Assembly (NCBI GenBank): GCA_025094145.1
Contig: JALLLS010000033.1
Coordinates: 186,001-250,000 of the forward strand
Source of the DNA: Spinellus fusiger
Lineage: Eukaryota; Mucoromycota; Mucoromycetes; Mucorales; Phycomycetaceae
Direction: 5' to 3'
Length of the DNA: 64,000 nt
The position numbers were made by a program, and so were the translations under genes. Under the pieces are notes generated by a model. That model did no database searches and had not been told where the DNA came from. It saw nothing but the letters and a program-made list of their open reading frames with translations. Shown piece after piece: positions 55,985 to 64,000 of this stretch. The stretch's first letter is position 1; every line of letters starts with the position of its first letter.

Positions 55985-57760
55985 ACAGAGACATGTCTAA
56001 CATAAGTAGCACCAGTCAATCGCATTAACACTGATAGGAAATTAGGGTCATGTGTGTAGACTCAACTATAGAAGACACATAAGTGTAACTATGACAATTG
56101 AATAGTATATAAATAGTGTATATTCCACTAAATAAAAGCAATATATTCTTGGATAAAGTCCTGTCATCTCACAGTCTCTTTATTATTTAGTTTGGATAAA
56201 ACAAAGAATATAGACCTTGGCATGATACAGAATAATGCATAAGAGATATTAGAACAGATTTACTGTTTGTCTTTTATAGTTTATTTGAATTCAGTTGATA
56301 GTACAGCAATATATAGCATTGACACTTACAGACCAGGATAATATTAAAACTTATCTGTACTGACATAGGGAGACATCAAGGTAGTTTTCAAAAAAAAAGT
56401 CTCAGTAATAACAGAAGAATTTTATAGAAATGCTGACACAAAGGTTTACTCGGACACTATCTTAGGCTTCAAAGAACTTGGAGACAACAAGAAAGAATGC
56501 CCTGTACCCGTAGTACAGGGTGCACAAGGAACACAGGGTTCACAAGAAGATCTACTATGGAGATCCAAACCATTGGATTTGCCCTTGTAACCAACCATGT
56601 GGCATTTGTCAAGACCCTACTTGCACTAGAAATGAATGCTGTCAAGTGAGACAAGGCAAAGACAACACTAGACCCTTAGTATTTCATCAATAGTGTCATC
56701 GGTGATCACTCTTACCAATCCTAACCAAAGACCTGTAGACATTATTAGAGTTATGTATCCCCTAGCCAAGGATAGTGACATAATCATGATTAATACTGAA
56801 TAGAAAAAAATCAACAAAGTTGCTATAGAGGCTGATGTTAAATGACTTGATTCTACTCTCTAAGATTATCTATGCCAAGAATAAGAACCCAATGTGGATC
56901 AATGTAGACGAATTCGTACAAGGACCTCAAAGTGGCTGAGTCTATGATTGTTCATCTTATATTTGACCAAGATTTTATCTTTTATATAAACCCCACAAGG
57001 TCATCACCATTCGAGATTCTGACCCAGGCAAATAAAGATAAGACATTACTAAACTCATTTTTATATAAAATATATACCCTGATAGAGGCCAGAAGCAACT
57101 ATGATATCTATAAGTTGGTTTTCTTAGTCATTGTCTATTTCTAGTAAGTACTTCCACTACTATATACTTGGTAATCAACTCATATAATTTGGTGATCATC
57201 AATATGATTTCGGGATAGACGAAAGCTTACCTATGTCTACTTTACTAGGCAGTGGTCATCTTAATAGGCGTATCTATAGAGGTTTAATGGCTTAGTGTCC
57301 GTTGGATTGTATATTCAGATAGAGGCAGGTACTTTGTATTTAGAATGATACAATTGAGTCAATATAGAATTAATCTAAAGGTAGGACCGACTCACTATCC
57401 TTAAAGACAATTGAAAGTAGAATATCATTCAAATAGTGAAGAACACTTTTCAAAGACTGTGCCAACGCTACAAGGTTCATGGAAACATTAACTACCCAAC
57501 ATCACTCTATGTAATACAAATAAGTCTCGGTGGTGTTTGTGGATTTACCCTATTTTACTAATTACATGGAAGAGATATACAATCACAGCATATATTAATT
57601 GGAAATCAAAATGACTCGGTGGCTGAAGAAAATAGTATAGAAGAACTGTTAGCCGTCTGGAATATATCACAAAGTATTTTCTACTTCGCTGGAGATAGGT
57701 TGTATCTACAGCGGGCTTAGTATTGGGCATGATGGCTTTAATGTGGCTGAACTGGAATGA
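55985..57760 (+). pseudogene. Eroded Ty3-type LTR retroelement
   Basis: The repeat at 56045-56215 matches the LTR-like sequence 31800-31985 and is followed, in the same direction, by heavily mutated pol-like text. Near 57380-57580 the translation resembles the end of an integrase (YHSN, LPNITLCNTNKS, IYPILLITWKR). Many stops and frame changes occur. Intermediate protein domains cannot be placed with certainty. Confidence 0.5.
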
Positions 57761-58889
57761 TATTATAAAACATCAGTGTCAAGCGAACAGACCAACATTT
57801 AGATCTTTATCGTAGATAATAATAATAACACTCACATGAGTCCAAGACTATTTTATATAATTAATAGGACATTAAACCTGTTTGACACTATCTGATTGTT
57901 ATTTTTACTATTTGACCAACAAGATAAAAAATAAAAGGGCATTCATATTATACATAGAATAGTCTATTTATACATAAGAAAAAATGGTACATCATATAAA
58001 TATTTATGTAAAACACTGTCCCTGTTGAAAAAGAAAAAGAAAAAAAGTTTTTATATTGACTTATTATTTTATAAGATCAAAATGGACACCACAACATTCA
58101 ATTATATCGTAGATAGACCAGAATATTCGACTTATTATGTAAAAAAAACACTTATTTCTCTGACAAGGTTCAACTCTAGCTTTATAACACGATGTACTTC
58201 TCTCGTTTTATATATGATCTAAGCTTCCCACCTTATTTAGCTTTGGATTTGAGTAAGGGTGTTTACGCTAATGCTTTATACCTAATCTTAGACTCAGAAA
58301 GGGCAACCTACCTCTTTAAATAAATATATGGTTTTTCATCAATGAACACACTGATACCAATTCTCGGATTCTTTCTTCTCACAAAATATTTACAATTTAA
58401 ACAAGACCAACCTCTGGAAAAGAGAATGAAGAGTTTGAACTACTATGGGTCTTTATTGAAAAACACTCATCTCCCACTCTACTCACTAAAAATACAATTG
58501 ATTTTGTGTTCCCCGTGGAATAGATTGCTATCAACGAACTACTTGGAGTGTCGTCTTATCGCAGTAACTAAATAAAAGCAACAATAAACTCAACACAAAA
58601 CTGCAGCTACAGCATTTAAAAATCCCTGAAACACACCAACACAGTACATTAATGGAGGGTAGTTGCATAAGTAGCACTACAAAACTGCAGAAAAAAAAGA
58701 ACCAGGATTGTGTGTCTTTTCTACTATTCATAAAGTTACCAGGATCGGTGAACATCAAGAGACTACAATGAGTCTCGCCCCTCGTGTAAGCATTCTATAA
58801 TACGGCATGGAGTCCATTCATAACAAAGTACATGTATTTATCACTCTGACTCAATTCATCTTGAATAGAGTCTTACAACTACTTTCAAG
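57761..58889. other. AT-rich DNA without a supportable gene
   Basis: The short frames at 58025-58222 and 58342-58575 have no family features. If the kinase downstream once had N-terminal exons, they should have been here, but I could not find them. Confidence 0.45.
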
Positions 58890-60184
58890 CATTTTGATGA
58901 CTATCCAGAAGCCTCTTCTGGAAATTCCAAGATAGTACCAATTAAATACTCTGTAAAGATTCCATCGTTTCATCAAGTACAATTACCATCTACTTTACCC
59001 CAAGTAGACAATGACAGTGACAGCGATAATCAACCTCTAGAAGAGTATGTATTTCTAAATAGACTGGGAAAAGGAACTTATGGTACAGCACATCTTGCCT
59101 ATCAAAAGAAAGATAGTAAACAAGTAAGGGTTTAAGATATATATTTTAGTATAGACTATAATTGGTATGTTTGTTGATCTTTTCATCTTTTTATTTTATT
59201 TATTTATTTATTTATTTATTTATTCCCTACCAGACAAGGGTAGTCATCAAGAGCATCAAGAAATCTCGGATTCTTGTGCATGCATGGAGTAGGTGAGCTG
59301 ATACATGTTTCTTGCTCACTTTTATTTCGAATGTCGAGTAAATAATATATTTCTTTAGAGACCGACGTATTGGGCTCATACCCACTGAAATCCTTATTCT
59401 ATTAAAGCTGAAGCAGAGCCCACATGAAAACTGCTGTCAATTATGTAAGCACTCATAGTATTAAAAAAAATAGTATATTTTCCCTTCACTCTCAACGAAT
59501 ACCTCTTACTCTTATTGCAGTGACATATAGCGAGGATGAGCATAATTACTATGCACTGATGAGATTGTTTGGTGATGGCATGAATCTTTTTGATTATATC
59601 GAGATCAACAAACACATCTCTGAGATTAAAGTCAAGATGATCTTTCGTCAAATCGTCGAAGCTGTCCATCATCTACACAAAAACAAGATTGTTCATCGTG
59701 ATATCAAGGACGAAAATATTATTATTGACAGCAGAGACAGAATTCAATTGATAGACTTTGGGTGTGCAGTGTATCAAAAGGGAAAAAAGATGGATACATT
59801 TACGGGTACACTTGAGTACTGTGCTCCAGAAGTGTTGAAGGGTATAACTTATGATGGGCCACCCCAGGATATATGGAGTCTGGGGATTCTCCTTTATACA
59901 TTGCTCTATCATGAAACCCCCTTTTATTCCATTGAAGAGATTCTCAAAGGAGACATACGTGTGCCGCCATTAGAGTTCTCAGGTAATTGGCAAGATAGAA
60001 ACCCTCTATTATAAACTATAGACGGTGAAGGATGCTTGGACTAACTCCCGGCATACTAAGGTATCATACTCTGCTTGGTAAGATGTTGGATCCAAAAGTA
60101 GAAGACCGGATTGTTATTGATCAAGTTGTGCAAGACCTATGGCTACAGTGCGTGCCATCAAACCATGATCAGTCGAAAGTATAA
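58890..60184 (+). pseudogene. PAS kinase-like Ser/Thr kinase, truncated and disrupted
   Basis: Kinase-domain exons: about 58890-59123, 59234-59292, 59359-59444, 59521-59992, and a last exon ending at 60184. The domain resembles fungal PAS kinases (Psk1/2): glycine loop GKGTYGTA, lysine in VVIKSIKK, FGDGMNLFDYIE, catalytic loop HRDIKDEN, DFGCAVYQ, APEVL and PPQDIWSLGILLYTLLYHETPFYS. The PAS region and a start codon are missing. After the fourth exon the reading EGCLD meets TAA; the expected continuation (LLGKMLDPKVEDR) resumes about 30 nt later in another frame. This suggests a decayed or truncated gene unless unusual splicing repairs it. Confidence 0.68.
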
Positions 60185-61559
60185 TAATGAGGACTGTATG
60201 AGAAATGTGCTCATAAGAGATATCTTTTGACTCATTGTGTGTTATTAGCAAGATAAAGAGACAATAAACTCATGCAGAGTCTCATTAATGTCTTGAGGTT
60301 TAATGCGAATCACCCCTAGACCCACTACTTTCTCATCTGTTCATTTGTATTTAATTATGAATAAATAAATAAAATACATTGACTCATTGTTTTTACTACA
60401 ACACTCGATGCAACGATCAATGCATATTTGATGAACACAGTCTATCCATACTATCTCCTAATATGACCAAGTGCTACCTTTATTTGCAAACCTGCAAGTG
60501 TCACTAAACAACCTTTGGGTGTAGTCTTGTTAAATGACGCTACTTGCTAATGCATTAGCCCATTGTACAGTGCAATCGTACTGAGCACTATTTATTTTCT
60601 TTCTCTCTCTCTCTCTCTCTTTGTAAGTGGAGTATCTTATGAATGAGTCTATTGAGATTGTTGGATTCAATACAGCTGAAGATTTGGTGTTTTGTATATT
60701 TTATTTAAAAGCCGTGACATTGGCCTTAAATATTGCTTTGATCACACTCAAATATGTCCTACCTGTGACCAGAAGCTAAAGCCCCCTTTTACTGAACATG
60801 TTATTTACACGCTGTCTACTCTCACTCTGGACAGTATTTGGTAGATCACTACTACCCCCTTTGTATGTCAATATGGAGTTTGGGGGATCAAATAGAAGGC
60901 TATAAAATATATACTATAACTCCATGGGATTCGTACTTTACTCCTATAGATGTAGAAAGAAAGACTAAGTAGGTAGAACAACTCTCTTGTATACATGCCA
61001 TGGATGCATACCAGAGCTATCTACAGAGAATTCACTTACTCCAAATGACTATAGTTTGATTCTTCGTGGTAGTATAGAGTGATGAGACTGTAGAGAATGG
61101 CTTTCTCAACAAGTGCAATGATAAGCACAAGAATATTTACACTCCTTTGTCTTTTCTACCACTCAATAAGTTCAGGGGAAATCATAAAAATAACTCTACA
61201 CTTGAGCCATTACTATTGACTTGCTTCTAGTTTTCTGTTTTTAAATCATCTCTTTGACAAGGTATGAACATGGCACAGAACATGTGAACCTACCAGTGAT
61301 TAGGAATGGGTACACTTTCTTCTTTCTTTAATAACAAGACACTAGGAGAGTGCTTGTCTGTTCTTACACCCTTACAGTAGAATATACTTCATCCTGTGAC
61401 TGTCGTGAGGTCATCGACTAGGAATTCAAATCATGGAATCTATATGTTACTAGACTTCATTACAAGGAAATCCAATTCTTATTATGCTTTATGTCCTACC
61501 GCTTTGTGTCCATATCAAGACCCACTCTTTGACATTTTTCTATTTTTTGTCTTGTTCTA
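60185..61559. other. Intergenic DNA without a supportable gene
   Basis: Nothing recognisable. Contains (ct)n at 60601-60621. GC content rises slightly toward the right gene island. Confidence 0.45.
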
Positions 61560-61832
61560 ATGTCCGACCAATTCATCCGTCAGTCTTTTCTTCAATCGTC
61601 TACTGTCTTTTTTATTTATTTATTTATTTATTTACCCTTTGAATGCGTCTTTTTTTTTTCCTTCTTTTTTCATTGGCAGTCCTTTGAATGTGTTTATTCT
61701 TCTCATTGGTGGAAGAGACACAATCAACAAATAGGAATTCCCCTAGTGCTCTGCCTTTGTACACTTGTAACCCTTGCAACCCTTGTACACCTGCTCTTCT
61801 ACCTATACAAAGATGGAAGGGCAGAAGAATGA
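61560..61832 (+). CDS. Small membrane protein candidate (90 codons)
   Basis: Open frame with a polar start (MSDQFIRQSFLQSS) and a strongly hydrophobic C-terminal helix (IPLVLCLCTLVTLATLVHLL) followed by FYLYKDGRAEE. The middle is partly encoded by (ttta)n and poly-T, and the phrase FECV...HW occurs twice (61640-61675 and 61683-61712). The poly-T tract ending in cattggcag could therefore be an intron end, which would shorten the protein. No family recognised. Confidence 0.35.
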   Translation: MSDQFIRQSFLQSSTVFFIYLFIYLPFECVFFFSFFFHWQSFECVYSSHWWKRHNQQIGIPLVLCLCTLVTLATLVHLLFYLYKDGRAEE

Positions 61833-62451
61833 GAGTGTGTGGATACCACTATGGGCGATTCGGATGTTCATTAGACCTACACCCTATAATGCAATGTACG
61901 GAGTCCATCTGTGTCTGTTCGCCATAAATTAAAATTTACTATTTCTCTTTACAGCAAAATAGTAAATAGTAAATAGTAAATAGTAAATAAATCCACCGTG
62001 GAGAGTGCATTTCTTGTTCCTTGTGTAAATACCACCCATGACTCAATGAGTTCCGCCAATGCCAATACCCTTATCAGTACAAGTAGGTGGGTACAAGGAC
62101 ATCTAGGACTGAGTTCAAGACAGCAGAACAGTGGTGCTTGGACTGCTATTTTCTCCCTCTGCCCTTCTATCCACAGAAGGACACCTTATGAAGCACACAA
62201 GAGAAGAAGAAAAGAAGGGGAAGGAAGGCAGACCCAATAAAAACAGAACACAAAAGAGCACCACCTACACACACCCATACGCACTCTACAGTCACCGTGG
62301 CTGCTTAATGAGGGAGTATGAAATTAAGGCATTGGCATGGCTTACATCGGCTCTTCCTGTGTCTGTCTGTCTATATATAGATAGATAGAGACAGACTTCT
62401 GTGGTTGTCCCGACACTCCGTTCACACCTCTTTTCTTTCTTGTTATTCATC
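61833..62451. other. Intergenic region upstream of SAP30-like gene
   Basis: Contains (aaatagt)n at 61960-61988 and (gata)n at 62376-62390. Short frames only. Presumed promoter of the downstream gene. Confidence 0.45.
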
Positions 62452-62906
62452 ATGGGCTCTAAACAGAAAACAGCAGCATTAAACAGTAACGGCCTGTCTT
62501 ACCACTCCCACACTGCATTCAAACAGACCGTTGACAGTGACAGAGAACGCGAAAAGAGACGCCGAGTGGCCGAGGGAAATAATGTTGGAAAAGAGTTCCA
62601 GACGGTAAACCCATTTATTCTCTGCTTAAAAAACTTCTTTGCTGCTATGTTATGTTTTTCCTTCCTTCTTTCTTATCGTAAATAAGACGCAACACACTCA
62701 CTATTCCATGGCAGATTGATTTCAATTCACTCGAACTGTCTGTTCTGCGCAAATACATTCGAGTCCACAACATTAAAGTACGCACAAAGTCCAATAAGGA
62801 AGAGCTTGTTGCTGCTGTCTCCCGTCACTTTGCCAACCAAACAGTGAAGGAGGTCGACACAATTACCTGCTTTCTTTATTCTTCCCGTTATCGAGGTACA
62901 GTGTAG
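62452..62906 (+). CDS. SAP30-like subunit of the Sin3-Rpd3 histone deacetylase complex
   Basis: Likely the Sin3-binding SAP30 homologue. Exon 1 (62452-62604) encodes a basic N-terminus (REREKRRRVAEGNN). Exon 2 starts at 62715 with the Sin3-binding domain: IDFNSLELSVLRKYIRVHNI, TKSNKEELVAAVSRHF, then VKEVDTITCFLYSSRYR. Reading on gives RGTV and a stop at 62906 (115 aa). A donor (cgag/gtacag) at 62895/62896 could instead splice to about 63101 and add a Lys/Arg-rich tail (GKKRGKREVHQ). Exon 1 and the domain are secure; the exact C-terminus is not. Confidence 0.8.
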
Positions 62907-63622
62907 AGAAAATAAGGGATTTTCTGTGAGTGTAGTTCTCATCCATTGTGTGTGGGGGAGAGCAGACAGTGTACTACGACTCCCTTTGCATATGTAGCAA
63001 GTCCGCCACCCACTCTCACACCTATACATACATAACATACCTTACCAGTGGATCGATTGATTTCTACGTACCTTGTCGTCTCTGTACCCACTTCCATAGG
63101 GAAGAAGAGAGGCAAGAGAGAAGTCCATCAGGCATACACAAACACACACAAACACACTTGTTCTTCTTTTATTTAAATTTTACTACTTATTTCATTTGTA
63201 CACTAGGGTGCTGATGCATCGCCCTTCTTCTCCTGTGGGCAATTGCCTAGAGAGAAAATAAACAAACTGCTAATAAACAAATGAGTACATTAGATCTCTT
63301 TGTCTAGTAGAAATCCCCACAGTGGCTTTTATTGCCCTCTCACCAAGAACTATCATAACAAATGGAACATCCACTTCTCCATTGACCAACACTCTTCTTC
63401 TCCTTCTTCTTTTGTGTAGCAACGCATCTATAGAAGGTGTCTATGGAGGTAGTAGTAGATAGGAAAACAGCACACCTATGGAGGGTGGATTCATGTGCAG
63501 GTGGAAAATAAACACAAGTATAATAGCATAAACTGATTTTGTGTTACTTGGAAGTCCTATAAAATTCATTCGCTCATCACTTTCTATTTTTCCCTGTTCT
63601 GTTACTCCCTCATTTACACCTC
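62907..63622. other. Intergenic or 3' region between SAP30-like and J-protein genes
   Basis: May include the alternative last exon of the SAP30-like gene near 63101-63180 (upstream poly-pyrimidine and ccatag acceptor). No further coding signal recognised. Confidence 0.4.
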
Positions 63623-64000
63623 ATGTCAACCCTACCTGATTACTATACTGTTCTTAATATAACCAGAGACGCCACCAGTGAAGAAATCAAAAAGGCTTAT
63701 CGTAAACAAGCACTCAACTACCATCCAGACAAGAACCCAGCAGCAGACGCAAACCAAATGGTAAGTCCAATAAGCACCAAAGAGAAAGAAAGAAAGAAAG
63801 AAAGAAGACTGACCAGTTAGTTGTAGTTTATTGAGATTGGGTAAGATCCTATGGGCCTAACAAGACAATACTAATATGTAAATACCCTTCTTATAGCCAT
63901 GCCTATGAGACACTCTCGGATGGTAAGTCCATAGTCCTACATACACTACAACTAGTCTGCTTATCAACCACCCCTACTACCAGCCAAGAAACGGTCTCTC
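63623..64000 (+). CDS. J-domain (DnaJ/Hsp40) protein, 3' partial
   Basis: A co-chaperone that stimulates Hsp70 ATPase activity. Exons in the window: 63623-63760, a 14-nt microexon 63827-63840, 63897-63922, and 63984 onward (cut by the window end). The J domain starts at once ([20 protein letters not shown]), has the catalytic HPD in YHPDKNP, and continues [19 protein letters not shown] only when the microexon is included. All three introns are GT-AG. The rest of the protein, and so the Hsp40 class, lies outside the window. Confidence 0.88.

Noticed and set aside
1..64000. CRISPR array or bacterial operon
   Set aside because: Repeats found are microsatellites, minisatellites or transposons without spacer structure, and the genes have spliceosomal introns.

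Overview
The window reads as nuclear DNA of a filamentous, probably early-diverging fungus (Mucoromycota or Zoopagomycota type; the phylum is inferred only). The support is: many short GT-AG introns (about 45-110 nt) with GTAAG-type donors; fungal-style orthologues of RPB4, NSE4, LCB2, ALG14, EMC8/9, pantothenate kinase and an Msc7-like ALDH; two nuclear tRNA genes; and AT-rich intergenic DNA packed with simple repeats and decaying transposons. No operons, CRISPR arrays or prokaryotic signals were seen.

Left gene island (1-17.7 kb): a 5'-truncated class-3 lipase (+), an FCP1/SCP-type phosphatase (-), a foldback transposon sitting just upstream of an aldehyde dehydrogenase (+), a large GYF-domain protein with a poly-Q tract (-), divergently transcribed NSE4 (+), a UBA/UAS/UBX protein of the FAF2/UBXD8 type (+), and RPB4 (-). 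Exon structures were rebuilt by hand, and every listed coding sum is divisible by three. The one exception is the GYF gene, which is exactly one base short inside its CAA/CAG repeat.

First transposon-rich block (17.7-34.6 kb): tRNA-Leu(CAA), tRNA-Gln(TTG), a 20-bp perfect hairpin, a 4.3-kb DNA transposon with a zinc-finger plus Plavaka/CMC-like transposase, gag and pol fragments of Ty3-like retroelements, solo LTRs, and a dead Tc1/mariner transposase.

Middle gene island (34.6-45.7 kb): a tail-anchored proline-rich protein (+), a single-pass membrane protein with a Ser/Thr-rich ectodomain (-), and a tandem minus-strand run of EMC8/9, ALG14, LCB2 and pantothenate kinase. Three of these act at the ER (membrane insertion, N-glycosylation, sphingolipid synthesis). 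Pantothenate kinase starts CoA synthesis, and CoA carries the palmitoyl substrate of LCB2. I infer no co-regulation from that.

Second transposon-rich block (45.7-61.5 kb): two large related non-autonomous elements in inverted orientation, a solo LTR, an eroded Ty3-like element, a very small two-exon gene for a probable lipid-anchored peptide, and a broken PAS-kinase-like gene. Right edge (61.5-64 kb): a small membrane ORF, a SAP30-like HDAC subunit, and the start of a J-protein gene with a 14-nt microexon.

The most notable structure is one transposon family. The autonomous-looking element at 22.2-26.5 kb and the non-autonomous elements at 3.7-5.25, 47.3-49.6 and 51.6-52.9 kb carry related ends (TA/CACACC..., with one side continuing ...AGATTTTTCTGGCC). 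Its members range from a head-to-head foldback pair to a deletion hybrid.
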